From Yes71-27 sp040758635 (lineage in GTDB: Bacteria; Bacillota; Desulfotomaculia; Desulfotomaculales; Ammonificaceae), in assembly GCA_040758635.1 (NCBI GenBank), contig JBFLVI010000019.1:1-39081 (forward strand): a stretch of DNA of 39,081 nucleotides. The letters run 5' to 3'. Of the stretch, positions 8,278 to 16,655 are shown piece after piece. The notes beneath the pieces are model-generated. The model was given only the letters and a program-made list of their open reading frames with translations, made no database searches and had not been told where the DNA came from. Made by a program: the position numbers and the translations under genes. The number at the start of each line of letters is the position of its first letter. Positions within the stretch are counted from its first letter, which is position 1.

Positions 8278-9282
8278 GTGGGTTCGGCAGGTTCCGCACG
8301 GGAACGATTGGTGCAGCTCTTGAAGGACCGGGGCTTTGTTTCGGGGACCGAAATAGGCCTGCGCCTCGGGATTTCCCGGGGTGCGGTTTGGAAGCACGTG
8401 CGGGCGTTGCGGGAGGAAGGATTCGCCATTTTCGGCAGCCCCCGCCGGGGTTACCGCCTGGGTGACGTTCCGGACACGCTCTTGCCCCCGGTCGTGCTTC
8501 CGTTCTTAACCGGCGGCTTCGGGAGACCTTACCGTTACCATCCGGTCACTTCTTCCACCAACGACCGGGCTAAAGAGCTGGCGCAATCAGGGGCGCCCGA
8601 AGGAACCGTGGTGGTCGCCGAACAACAGACGGGGGGACGGGGGAGACGGGGGCGTTCCTGGCATTCCCCTCCGGGAGGATTGTGGTTCTCGCTCTTGCTC
8701 CGGCCTGACGTGCCTCCGGCCGAAACCCAGACGCTTCCCCTTCTGCTGTCGGTGGCGGTGGTCCGGGGGATTGAAGAACACCTCGGCCTGCAGCCGGGTT
8801 TGAAATGGCCCAACGACATCCTGCTGGGGGGGCGCAAGGTGGGCGGCATCCTCACCGAAATGAGCGCCGAGACGGAGCAGGTACACCATGTCGTTGCCGG
8901 TATCGGCCTGAACGTGAACATCACCTCTTTTCCTCCGGAGCTTGAAACGACGGCTACCTCGCTCCGGATCCAGTCGGGCGGGGAAGTTTCCCGGGCGCGC
9001 CTGTTGGGTGTGCTCCTCGCCGTTATCGAAGAAGATTACCGGCGCTGGTGCCGGGCGGGCTTTGCACCGTTCCACGCCGCGTACCAGGAGCGGTGCAGTT
9101 TTTTGGGAAAAGAGGTGGTAGTGGTTGCCGCCGGAGAGGTTTTGACCGGGCTTGCGGCGGGTGTGGACGCCGCCGGCCGGTTGCTTTTGTCCGTGCCCGG
9201 CGGGGGGATCAAGCGGCTCAGCGGCGGTGAGGTGACGGTAAGGGAGGGAGACGCTGTTGCTGCTGGTTCTGGACATCGGTAA
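8278..9282 (+). CDS. birA: Bifunctional biotin-[acetyl-CoA-carboxylase] ligase and biotin repressor
   Basis: The protein activates biotin as biotinyl-AMP and attaches it to carboxylases. The 334-residue form has an N-terminal winged helix (about 8-62, with SRGAVWKHVRALREEG), so it can also act as a repressor of biotin genes. The catalytic domain shows STNDRAKELA, the biotinyl-AMP loop GRGRRGRSWHS and KWPNDILL, then a small C-terminal beta domain. GTG 8278 has GGGAGG 7 nt upstream. A TTG at 8227 inside nadC is possible but less likely. It overlaps coaX by 26 bp. Confidence 0.95.
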   Translation: MGSAGSARERLVQLLKDRGFVSGTEIGLRLGISRGAVWKHVRALREEGFAIFGSPRRGYRLGDVPDTLLPPVVLPFLTGGFGRPYRYHPVTSSTNDRAKELAQSGAPEGTVVVAEQQTGGRGRRGRSWHSPPGGLWFSLLLRPDVPPAETQTLPLLLSVAVVRGIEEHLGLQPGLKWPNDILLGGRKVGGILTEMSAETEQVHHVVAGIGLNVNITSFPPELETTATSLRIQSGGEVSRARLLGVLLAVIEEDYRRWCRAGFAPFHAAYQERCSFLGKEVVVVAAGEVLTGLAAGVDAAGRLLLSVPGGGIKRLSGGEVTVREGDAVAAGSGHR

Positions 9283-10027
9283 CACGAACATCACCGTGGG
9301 GGTTTTTCGCGGCCAGGATCTGGTTGTCGCCTGGCGGCTGGCAACCCGGCGGGAGCAGACGGCTGACGAACTGGGGCTGGTTCTCTGCCAGTTCTTCCGG
9401 GAGGAAGGACTGGACGTAAAGGCGGTACGGGACATCGTGGTATGCTCGGTTGTTCCCCCGCTGAACACGGTGATCGAGGAGATGTCCGAACGCTATTTCC
9501 ACCGGACGGCTTTCTTCGTCGGTCCGGGCACCCGGACCGGCGTACCGGTCAAAATGGAAAACCCCCGGGAGGTGGGCGCGGACCGGGTGGTCAATGCTGC
9601 CGCCGGGTATGTGCTCTACGGCGGCCCGCTGATTATCGTTGATTTCGGTACCGCCATTACCTTTGACGTGGTTTCCGCCAGGGGAGAGTACCTTGGCGGG
9701 GCGATCGCACCCGGCGTGGGGATCGCCTGCGAGGCGCTTTTTTCCCGGGCGGCGCGGCTGCCGCGGGTGGACCTGGTGCCGCCGCTGACGGTGATCGGAA
9801 AGAATACGGTGCACGGCATGCAGTCGGGAATTATTTTCGGTTTCGCCGGTCTGGTGGACGAGATGGTGCGCCGAATGAGGGCGGAACTGGGTGTAGATGC
9901 ACCGGTGGTAGCCACCGGTGGGCTGGCGGAATTGATCGCCCGGGAAAGCAAGACGATCCAGCGGGTGGATCCCTTTCTCACTTTGACCGGTCTGAGGCTC
10001 ATCTGGGAACGGAACCACCAGCCTTAA
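9257..10027 (+). CDS. coaX: Type III pantothenate kinase
   Basis: The enzyme phosphorylates pantothenate, the first committed step to CoA, and so uses the product of panBCD upstream. At 256 residues it has the ASKHA-fold motifs DIGNTN (6-11), EVGADRVVNAAA, DFGTAITFD and the second phosphate motif ATGGLA. Type III enzymes are not feedback inhibited by CoA. The TTG start overlaps birA, with AGGGAGGGAG as ribosome site. Confidence 0.96.
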   Translation: MLLVLDIGNTNITVGVFRGQDLVVAWRLATRREQTADELGLVLCQFFREEGLDVKAVRDIVVCSVVPPLNTVIEEMSERYFHRTAFFVGPGTRTGVPVKMENPREVGADRVVNAAAGYVLYGGPLIIVDFGTAITFDVVSARGEYLGGAIAPGVGIACEALFSRAARLPRVDLVPPLTVIGKNTVHGMQSGIIFGFAGLVDEMVRRMRAELGVDAPVVATGGLAELIARESKTIQRVDPFLTLTGLRLIWERNHQP

Positions 10028-10112
10028 GGATACAGGTTCTCTTACGCCGAAATGGCCGAAGAGCAGCCGTTTCTTGACTCGCTGACTCTTAGCATAACCC
10101 GGAGGTAGTTGA

Positions 10113-11189
10113 ATGGAGAGTTTTGCCTTTGTAATCCATCCGCTTGACGTAAAGGACGTGGCCCGGAAGTTTCCTTTTACCCGCTTTCTCCCTGCAAGGG
10201 TGGTGGAAGGCGCGCTGAAATTTCTGCCGGCGATGAAAGTGGCCCACATTACCGGTGTACGGTCGGCGTACGCCGAGACCGAGGGGTGGTTTGTCTCCTG
10301 CCCGTTGACCGCCCGGCAGATCATGAACCTGCCGGCGGACTATGTTTTAAAAAAGCTGGTTCGGGCGGGGCGGTTGGCAGAGGAGTTGGGGGCGAAAATC
10401 CTCGGTTTGGGCGCCTTCACCAAGGTGTTCGGCGACGCGGGGGTCAGCCTCGCCAAGAATTTGCGGATCCCGGTGACGACCGGAAACAGCTATACCGTGG
10501 CCACGGCGGTGGAAGGTACCAGGGAAGCGGCACGGCTCATGGGGCACGACCTCCGAGGGGCGGCGGTGGCCGTGGTGGGGGCCACGGGGGCGATAGGCGG
10601 GGTCTGTGCGGAACTCCTGAGCCGGGAGGCGCGGGAGCTGACGCTGGTGGGGCGGAACCTCCAGAAGCTCGAGATGCTGGCCGACCGCATCCTTTACCGG
10701 ACCGGCTTGGCGGCCAAGATCTCCACGGATATCAAGAAAACTTTGCGCGGGGCCGATATAGTTATTACCGTGACAAGTGCCGTCGATACGGTCATCGAGC
10801 CTGAGGACCTGAAACCGGGAGCGGTGGTTTGCGATGTGGCGCGGCCGCGGGATGTTTCTCGCCGGGTGGCGACCGAACGACCGGATGTGCTGGTGATCGA
10901 GGGAGGTGTGGTGGCGGTTCCGGGTGACGTGAAGTTCAACCTCGATTTCGGCTTTCCCCCTAAAACGGCCTACGCCTGCATGGCGGAGACGATGGTTCTT
11001 GCGCTCGAACGGCGTTACGAATCTTTCACCCTGGGCCGGGAACTCACCACCGAAAAGGTGGAGGAAATTGCAGCCCTGGCGCAGAAGCACGGTTTTAAAC
11101 TGGCCGGTTTCCGCAGTTTTGAAAAGGCGCTTGATGCGGCCGCAATCGAGCGGGTAAAGGAGGCGGCGAGACAAAAAAACCGGACTTGA
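10113..11189 (+). CDS. Acyl-ACP reductase-like dehydrogenase (cyanobacterial AAR family)
   Basis: This 358-residue protein matches the layout of cyanobacterial fatty acyl-ACP reductase from start to end. The N-terminal part leads to GAFTKVFGDAG (100-110) and PVTTGNSYTVA (120-130), both like the AAR sequence. The nucleotide-binding GATGAIGG is at 156-163. C289 in YACMAET corresponds to the AAR catalytic cysteine that forms the acyl thioester (FACFAEA in Synechococcus). The gene lies 85 bp after coaX, with GGAGG before the ATG. In Firmicutes such proteins are usually labelled only as dehydrogenases. The comparison is from memory; the substrate is inference. Confidence 0.7.
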   Translation: MESFAFVIHPLDVKDVARKFPFTRFLPARVVEGALKFLPAMKVAHITGVRSAYAETEGWFVSCPLTARQIMNLPADYVLKKLVRAGRLAEELGAKILGLGAFTKVFGDAGVSLAKNLRIPVTTGNSYTVATAVEGTREAARLMGHDLRGAAVAVVGATGAIGGVCAELLSREARELTLVGRNLQKLEMLADRILYRTGLAAKISTDIKKTLRGADIVITVTSAVDTVIEPEDLKPGAVVCDVARPRDVSRRVATERPDVLVIEGGVVAVPGDVKFNLDFGFPPKTAYACMAETMVLALERRYESFTLGRELTTEKVEEIAALAQKHGFKLAGFRSFEKALDAAAIERVKEAARQKNRT

Positions 11190-11214
11190 CACAGATTATG
11201 CGGGTTCTTATAAT
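11186..11214 (+). promoter_or_regulatory. Perfect consensus sigma-A promoter for greA-lysS
   Basis: TTGACA (11186-11191), a 17-bp spacer and TATAAT (11209-11214) match the consensus exactly. The -35 box contains the stop codon of the upstream dehydrogenase gene. The start should be near 11221, giving a leader of about 170 nt before greA. Confidence 0.85.
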
Positions 11215-11392
11215 GGTGGCCAAGGGTTGACGAGGCACTGCGCGGTTTCGGGAACTCAGGCAGTGCTAAAGTTATTTTTGAACCGGGTTGTGGTTTTTGC
11301 CCTGGTTTTTTTGCTTGAATAGCAGGGGAAACGCATATATAAAAGATATATTGGCCGGCAAGGAGCAAAACCGTTGGTAAGGAGAATGCGGA

Positions 11393-11872
11393 ATGAAGGA
11401 AAAGGAAGTCATTCTCACGACAGAAGGGCTGCGGAAGCTGGAAGAGGAGTTGGAAACGCTGAAATCCGTCCGGCGCCGCGAGGTGGCGGAACGGATCAAA
11501 CAGGCGGTTGAATTCGGTGACCTGACCGAGAACTCGGAATACGAGGACGCGAAGAATGAGCAGGCTTTTCTGGAGGGGCAGATCATCACCCTGGAAAAGA
11601 TGCTGCGGAACGCCCGGGTGATTGACGCGGCGGAGATCGGAACCGACGTGGTGAGCGTGGGTTCAACGGTGTTGCTTGAGGATCTTACCGACGGGACCGA
11701 GTATAAATACACCATTGTCGGTTCGGCGGAAGCGGATCCGGGGGCGCTGAAGATCTCCAACGAGTCGCCGGTCGGGCAAGCCCTTCTGGGGCAGCCGAAA
11801 GGGACGATCATCGAGGTGGAAGTGCCGGACGGAAGGCGGAAGTTGATGATCCGGGACATTATGAAGCACTAA
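11393..11872 (+). CDS. greA: Transcription elongation factor GreA
   Basis: GreA rescues backtracked RNA polymerase by stimulating transcript cleavage. The 159-residue protein has the N-terminal coiled coil (about 10-75) with the acidic tip GDLTENSEYEDAK that reaches the polymerase active site, and the C-terminal FKBP-like domain from about 82 with SPVGQALLG. ATG 11393 has AAGGAG upstream. lysS begins after 23 bp, a common clostridial pair. Confidence 0.97.
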   Translation: MKEKEVILTTEGLRKLEEELETLKSVRRREVAERIKQAVEFGDLTENSEYEDAKNEQAFLEGQIITLEKMLRNARVIDAAEIGTDVVSVGSTVLLEDLTDGTEYKYTIVGSAEADPGALKISNESPVGQALLGQPKGTIIEVEVPDGRRKLMIRDIMKH

Positions 11873-11895
11873 TCTTGACCTGGCGGGAGTTGGCT

Positions 11896-13368
11896 ATGCA
11901 CGAGCCTGAAGGGGAACTGGACGAACTACTTCTGGTGCGCCGTTCGAAGCTCCGGGAACTGCGGGAGAAAGGTGTCGAACCTTACGGGGGGCGATACGAG
12001 CGCACCCATACCGCACTGGAAATCCACACCGGTTTCACCGATCTCGAAGGCAAAGAGGTGAGCATCGCCGGGCGGCTGATGGCCAAACGCGGGCACGGCA
12101 AAGCTGCTTTCGGCGACCTGCAGGATTTTTCCGGCCGGATTCAGATTCACCTCCGCCAGGACGAAGTAGGGCCGGACACCTACCAGTTTTTCAGAAAAAA
12201 ACTCGATATCGGTGACATCCTGGGTGTCCGGGGAACGGTTTTCCGGACCAAAACGGGGGAAATCACCGTCGGCGTGAAAGCCTTGACCTTGCTTGCCAAG
12301 TCCCTGCGTCCCCTTCCCGAGAAATGGCACGGGCTCAAGGATGTCGAGCTGCGCTTACGCCAGCGTTACCTCGACCTCATCGTCAATCCCGAGGTCAAGG
12401 AGACTTTCGTTTTGCGGAGCAAAGTCGTCCGGGCGCTGCGGCGTTTTCTCGACGAGCGCGGTTTTCTCGAGGTGGAAACGCCGATGATGCAGCCGGTTGC
12501 CGGGGGTGCGGCGGCACGCCCTTTTACCACTTACCACAATGCGCTCGACCTCAGGCTCTACCTGCGGATTGCCCCCGAGCTTTACCTCAAGCGGCTCCTG
12601 GTCGGGGGTTTCGAAAAGGTGTACGAAATCAACCGGAACTTCCGCAACGAGGGGATCTCAACGAAGCATAACCCCGAGTTCACCATGCTTGAAATTTACC
12701 AGGCCTACGCGGATTACACCGACATGATGGTACTCACCGAAGAATTGATCAGCACGGCGGCGCAGGAAGTCCTGGGAACCCTGGAGGTCGGTTGCGGCGA
12801 CACGGCGATCAACCTGCGCCCACCGTGGCCCCGGCTTTCGTTCCTGGAAGCGGTGCGCGAGAGGACGGGCGTTGATTTCAGTCAACTGGACGCACGGGAA
12901 GCATGGGAGGCGGCGCACGGGCTGGGGGTCGAGGTCGAGCAAAATGCGCTCTGGGGAGAAGCGGTGAACGCGGTCTTTGAAGAGGTGGTGGAGCCGGCGC
13001 TGGTTCAGCCGACGTTCGTCCTCGACTACCCGGTCGACATCTCTCCCCTGGCCAAGCGGAAGGCGGACGACCCGCGGCTGACCTACCGGTTCGAGCTTTT
13101 CATCGCCGGCCGGGAAATCGCCAACGCCTTCTCCGAGCTGAACGACCCCCTTGACCAGCGGGAGCGGTTTTTGAAACAGTTGGACAAGCGGCAGGCCGGC
13201 GATGAAGAAGCGCACATGTTCGACGAAGATTTCATTACCGCACTGGAATACGGAATGCCGCCTGCAGGCGGGCTGGGCATCGGCGTTGACCGGCTGGTGA
13301 TGCTCCTGGCCAATGTTTCGTCCATCCGTGAGGTCATCCTTTTTCCACTGCACCGTCCCCGCGAGTAA
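11896..13368 (+). CDS. lysS: Lysyl-tRNA synthetase, class II
   Basis: The enzyme charges tRNA-Lys. The 490-residue protein has an N-terminal OB-fold anticodon domain (about 50-150) and the class II catalytic core: motif 1 around FLEVETPMMQ, motif 2 with RNFRNEGISTKHNPEFTM, and motif 3 with GLGIGVDRLVML. ATG 11896 follows GCGGGAG at 7-8 nt; a TTG at 11875 would add seven residues. Transcription continues from greA. Confidence 0.97.
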   Translation: MHEPEGELDELLLVRRSKLRELREKGVEPYGGRYERTHTALEIHTGFTDLEGKEVSIAGRLMAKRGHGKAAFGDLQDFSGRIQIHLRQDEVGPDTYQFFRKKLDIGDILGVRGTVFRTKTGEITVGVKALTLLAKSLRPLPEKWHGLKDVELRLRQRYLDLIVNPEVKETFVLRSKVVRALRRFLDERGFLEVETPMMQPVAGGAAARPFTTYHNALDLRLYLRIAPELYLKRLLVGGFEKVYEINRNFRNEGISTKHNPEFTMLEIYQAYADYTDMMVLTEELISTAAQEVLGTLEVGCGDTAINLRPPWPRLSFLEAVRERTGVDFSQLDAREAWEAAHGLGVEVEQNALWGEAVNAVFEEVVEPALVQPTFVLDYPVDISPLAKRKADDPRLTYRFELFIAGREIANAFSELNDPLDQRERFLKQLDKRQAGDEEAHMFDEDFITALEYGMPPAGGLGIGVDRLVMLLANVSSIREVILFPLHRPRE

Positions 13369-13399
13369 ACCCTTCCAGGGTACAGGGACCTTTCAACCC

Positions 13400-13448
13400 G
13401 CATAAAAAGCGGGTGCAGGCCGCACCCTGCGGGGTTTGGGCCTGCACC
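13400..13448 (-). terminator. Terminator of the GerMN lipoprotein gene
   Basis: A perfect 9-bp stem, GGTGCAGGC (13412-13420) with GCCTGCACC (13440-13448), is followed on the - strand by CGCTTTTTATG. This is a good intrinsic terminator for the leftward gene. It lies between convergent genes and may also slow transcripts from lysS, although the + side has no U tract. Confidence 0.75.
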
Positions 13449-13484
13449 TGGCAGGTTTATCTTGCACGTTGTCGGTTGCTGGAG

Positions 13485-14093
13485 CTACTGCCGCTCCGGT
13501 TGCACCATATTCCATTGCGGGGCGATCGGCTCGGTGGTCTCCATGTGTCCGGCGAGGGTCTCCATCTTTTCGCCTTCAAGCAGGAACTGTACCTTTTCGA
13601 TGCCGTCCAGCCGGGCCAGCGAGTTGACCACCGAGAAGATGGTGAAGGTCTCACCTGTTGAACCACCCCAGTGCCGGGTCTGAAATTCCTTCGAGAAGTT
13701 GACGTAGGCGATCCCGTCCACGACCTTTACGGAGAGCAGCTTCGTCCCTTCTGGAATCGTCTTGACCAACTCCGGGTTTTGGGGCCCCTTGATCAACTCG
13801 GCGACCACGACTTCTTCCAGCGTCCTGTTTCCCTTGACCACTTCCCGCTCCTCCGGAACCAGGTACATCGCCTGCCTGTCGCCGAAATAGAGGGTCACCT
13901 TCACCCTGGTTTCCGTCGGCTGGGCGCCGATGTCCGGTCTGGTGTCCTCCAGATTCGGTTGCGGTCTTTCCGGCTGCGGTTTTGGCTCCGGGCTCCTGCC
14001 GCACCCGCTCGAGAGGAGCCCCAGCACCAGAACGGCGGCCAGCACCAGACTGCACACCCGGAACAGGCGCCGCTGCGAACGCTTCTTAACCAT
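13485..14093 (-). CDS. GerMN-domain lipoprotein
   Basis: The 202-residue protein begins with a basic stretch and hydrophobic segment ending in LLSSGC (Cys31), a clear lipobox, so it should be anchored on the outside of the membrane. A proline-rich linker (35-65) is followed by a GerMN domain (about 65-175; VTLYFGD, GPQNPEL, IPEGTKLLSV, YVNFSKEF), also found in the spore germination protein GerM. ATG 14093 is preferred because GGAGGTG lies just upstream; a TTG at 14108 would include that site. It follows the two-component genes but has its own promoter. Confidence 0.85.
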   Translation of the reverse strand: MVKKRSQRRLFRVCSLVLAAVLVLGLLSSGCGRSPEPKPQPERPQPNLEDTRPDIGAQPTETRVKVTLYFGDRQAMYLVPEEREVVKGNRTLEEVVVAELIKGPQNPELVKTIPEGTKLLSVKVVDGIAYVNFSKEFQTRHWGGSTGETFTIFSVVNSLARLDGIEKVQFLLEGEKMETLAGHMETTEPIAPQWNMVQPERQ

Positions 14094-14136
14094 TTTCCAC
14101 ACCTCCAACGTCAGTCTTTGGCTGCGGCCAGTATTG

Positions 14137-14190
14137 ATTATAGGCGGGAATTGTTACATAGCAATAAACTCTTGTTACAGTAATGTTACA
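14137..14190 (-). promoter_or_regulatory. Promoter of the GerMN gene with three TGTTACA repeats
   Basis: On the - strand TTGCTA (14164-14159), a 16-bp spacer and TATAAT (14142-14137) form a promoter. Three copies of TGTTACA (+ strand) lie at 14152-14158, 14173-14179 and 14184-14190. The distances between starts are 21 and 11 bp, so all lie on one face of the helix, as in binding sites of OmpR/PhoB-type regulators. One copy sits between -35 and -10. The neighbouring regulator is of that family; the link is inference. Confidence 0.6.
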
Positions 14191-14213
14191 ATCCTCTGGT
14201 CCCGGAATCCATT

Positions 14214-15614
14214 TTAAAATCCCGGGAGCGTAATTGTAAACTTAGTTCCTTTCCCCGGTGTACTCGTCACCTCTATCTTTCCGTCCATGCGTCGGACCGC
14301 CCGGTGGACAATGGCCAGCCCGAGGCCTGTTCCGCCGGTTTCCCGGGAGCGGGCCTTGTCCACCCGGTGAAAGCGTTCGAAAATCTTGGGCAACTCTTCC
14401 GGCGGAATCCCCGACCCGGAGTCCCGTACCGTGATCACGAGCGCTCCCTGGTTTTCTGAGGCGCTCAGGGTCACTTCACCGTCCGGCGGCGTGTACCGGA
14501 GGGCGTTGTCCAGGAGGTTCACGAGTACAAGGCTCAACAGGTCCCGGTTAACCGGCCAGCGCAGCGCCTGTTTTACCGCTACACGCAGGTGGATGCCGAG
14601 GTTGGCGGCCCGGACGCGGAAGAGGGCACTGATGTGCTCCAATAGACCTGCGATATCCTCCTCCGGCCGGGGCAGGGGACGGTCGTCGTATTCCAGCCGG
14701 GTCATTTCGAGCATGTCATTTACCAGGCGGGTCAGCCGGTCGATTTCCAGGTCGATGTCGCGCAGGAATTCACGGTATACCGCCACGTTTTCCTCCCGGC
14801 CGTCCAGGAGGGATTGGGCCAGGGCTTTGATCGAACTCAGGGGAGATTTGAGTTCGTGCGACACGTTGGCCAGGAACTCGCGCCGCATCCGGTCTACGCG
14901 GGCCACTTTCACGTTCATGGCGTTGAAAGCGGCGGCAAGTTCGCCGATCTCGTCCCGGCTGCGGACAGGGACCCGCTCTCCCAGGTGCCCCTGGGCCATG
15001 CGCTCCACGGCGCGCTTCAGTTCGTTGACCGGTCTGGTGAGCAACCCGGCCAAACCCAGACTGACCAGAACGGCCAGAAAACCGCTGCTTAACGCCGCTG
15101 CCGCCATCCGGTCGCGGATCTGCGTGAGGCTTGCCCGTACGTCTTCAAGTTCTGTGACCAGCATCACCACCCCCGCTGTCCCATCTACTTTGCCCGTTAC
15201 AGGAACGGCTGCATATAGAACCCATTGTCCGTCGGCCAGGACGTGGTCGCCTGCGGCGGCGCGCCCTTTCAGGGCTGCCAGCACTTCATCGTGCTGCAGG
15301 AGGCGGTTTTCCAGCCGGGTTTCGCCGAAAGAGTCGACCATGACCCTGCCCTTGTCATCCAGAATCAAAACCCGGGCCTCCATCTGATTCCCGAAATTGC
15401 GGGCCAGGTAGTACGTGCTGCGGTCTCCTTTCAGGATCGTCTCTTTGCCTGTGGTGGCGATGATGTTGGCGTTGCCGAGGACGGCTGCCTTCCGTGCCTC
15501 GAGGTAGTTCAGCTTGAGCGTGCGGTAGAGGAAGAGGTTGGTGCCGGCCAGGATCAGGAGGATGATCAGAAAGTAGGTCCCGGCAAGTTTCCAGCGGATG
15601 GAGAGCCGCATCAT
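14214..15614 (-). CDS. Membrane sensor histidine kinase
   Basis: The 466-residue kinase has two membrane segments (about 10-30 and 170-192) that bracket an extracytoplasmic sensing domain, then a HAMP domain (about 193-245), a HisKA domain with phospho-accepting H253 (NVSHELKSPL), and an ATPase domain with NLLDNALRYT, DSGSGIP, FERFHR and GTGLGLAIV. ATG 15614 overlaps the stop of the response regulator gene, so the two are translationally coupled. The layout resembles PhoR/ResE-like kinases; the signal is not known. Confidence 0.93.
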   Translation of the reverse strand: MMRLSIRWKLAGTYFLIILLILAGTNLFLYRTLKLNYLEARKAAVLGNANIIATTGKETILKGDRSTYYLARNFGNQMEARVLILDDKGRVMVDSFGETRLENRLLQHDEVLAALKGRAAAGDHVLADGQWVLYAAVPVTGKVDGTAGVVMLVTELEDVRASLTQIRDRMAAAALSSGFLAVLVSLGLAGLLTRPVNELKRAVERMAQGHLGERVPVRSRDEIGELAAAFNAMNVKVARVDRMRREFLANVSHELKSPLSSIKALAQSLLDGREENVAVYREFLRDIDLEIDRLTRLVNDMLEMTRLEYDDRPLPRPEEDIAGLLEHISALFRVRAANLGIHLRVAVKQALRWPVNRDLLSLVLVNLLDNALRYTPPDGEVTLSASENQGALVITVRDSGSGIPPEELPKIFERFHRVDKARSRETGGTGLGLAIVHRAVRRMDGKIEVTSTPGKGTKFTITLPGF

Positions 15615-16297
15615 TCCTGCTCTTTGAAAAAGTACCCGGAGCCCCGCTTGGTCATGACCCAGCATGGATGGGCGGGGTCCGGCTCGATTTTCTCCCGGAT
15701 GCGGCGGATGTAAACGTCAACGGTCCGCGGGTCGGTGTAAGGCGACCCCCAGACCTGTTCGAGCAGTATTTCCCGGGTGAAGACGCGGCCCGGACGGCGC
15801 GCAAGGGTAGAGAGAAGATCAAACTCGGTGGCCGTCAGTTCAACCGGCCTCCCCGCAACGGTCACGCGCTGCCGGGGAATGTCGATTTCCAGGTCGCCAA
15901 ACTGGAGAACACCTGCGGGAGCCTCTTCTCCTGCGTGGGCCGTGCGGCGCAGGACCGCCCTGATTCGGGCGATCAGTTCCCTGGTGTTGAAGGGCTTGGC
16001 CAGGTAATCGTCGGCCCCGAGCTCCAGGCCCACGATCTTGTCGGTGTCTTCACCCCGGGCGGTCAGCATGATCACCGGGGTGTTCCACCGTTTCCGGATG
16101 CGGCGGCACACCTCCAGACCGTCAATTTTCGGCAACATGATGTCCAGCACCACCAGGTCCACCTGCGTGTTCTGCAAAACACCTAACGCCTGCTCGCCGT
16201 CAAAAGCGGTGACGACAGTGAAGCCGTTTTCCTCCAGACTGCGTTTCAACCCCTTTACCAGCAGGCGTTCGTCGTCTACCAGCAGAATCTGCGGCAC
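15611..16297 (-). CDS. OmpR/PhoB-family response regulator
   Basis: The 228-residue regulator has a receiver domain (1-115) with D8, D9, phospho-acceptor D52 (VVLDIMLP), T77 and K99, and a winged-helix DNA-binding domain (about 130-225; LTATEFDLL, GRVFTREILLEQVWG, RTVDVYIRRIREKI, RGSGYFF). GTG 16297 has GGGAGGCAA upstream. It is the first gene of the leftward regulator-kinase operon. Its targets are unknown; the phased repeats at 14152-14190 are a candidate. Confidence 0.95.
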   Translation of the reverse strand: MPQILLVDDERLLVKGLKRSLEENGFTVVTAFDGEQALGVLQNTQVDLVVLDIMLPKIDGLEVCRRIRKRWNTPVIMLTARGEDTDKIVGLELGADDYLAKPFNTRELIARIRAVLRRTAHAGEEAPAGVLQFGDLEIDIPRQRVTVAGRPVELTATEFDLLSTLARRPGRVFTREILLEQVWGSPYTDPRTVDVYIRRIREKIEPDPAHPCWVMTKRGSGYFFKEQE

Positions 16298-16655
16298 CCT
16301 GTTTGCCTCCCGTCCCGGTTCCTGAGGCTGCCCGTTCTTAGTTATTACACTATCACGGAGGAAGATCCTTTGGCAACCGCAAGGGGCCGGCGTGCGTTCC
16401 GCCCGCTAAAAACGGGTAAGGGGTATGGTTGAAGAGCGGAGCTTTTCCGGAAGGGGGAAAAGGGCCGTCCGGCGAATAGCTATTACAGGGAGTAGGCTCC
16501 GGTCCTGTTCGGGGAAACTGCCAGGAGAGTGTTGCAAGACAACTTAACCGCCCCAAAATGAATTCGCCTGCTTTTGGGTGGTTAAATTTGGGAATGGTCT
16601 GGCTTCTTACTTCTATTTTGGCAGGTGCCGGGGCGGTAAAGGAGTTGATCAAGGC
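16298..16655. other. Divergent intergenic region with 14-bp inverted repeat
   Basis: No gene is seen. The region lies between the leftward regulator and a rightward GyrI-like gene. It holds a near-perfect inverted repeat: TTAACCGCCCCAAAA (16544-16558) with TTTTGGGTGGTTAA (16572-16585), one mismatch and one bulge. Just before it, 16523-16537 is a 15-mer that recurs exactly at 31039-31053. Promoters are not clear on either strand. Confidence 0.5.

Noticed and set aside
13413..14183. Several + strand frames opposite the GerMN gene
   Set aside because: Antisense to a lipoprotein gene with clear lipobox, domain, promoter and terminator on the - strand.
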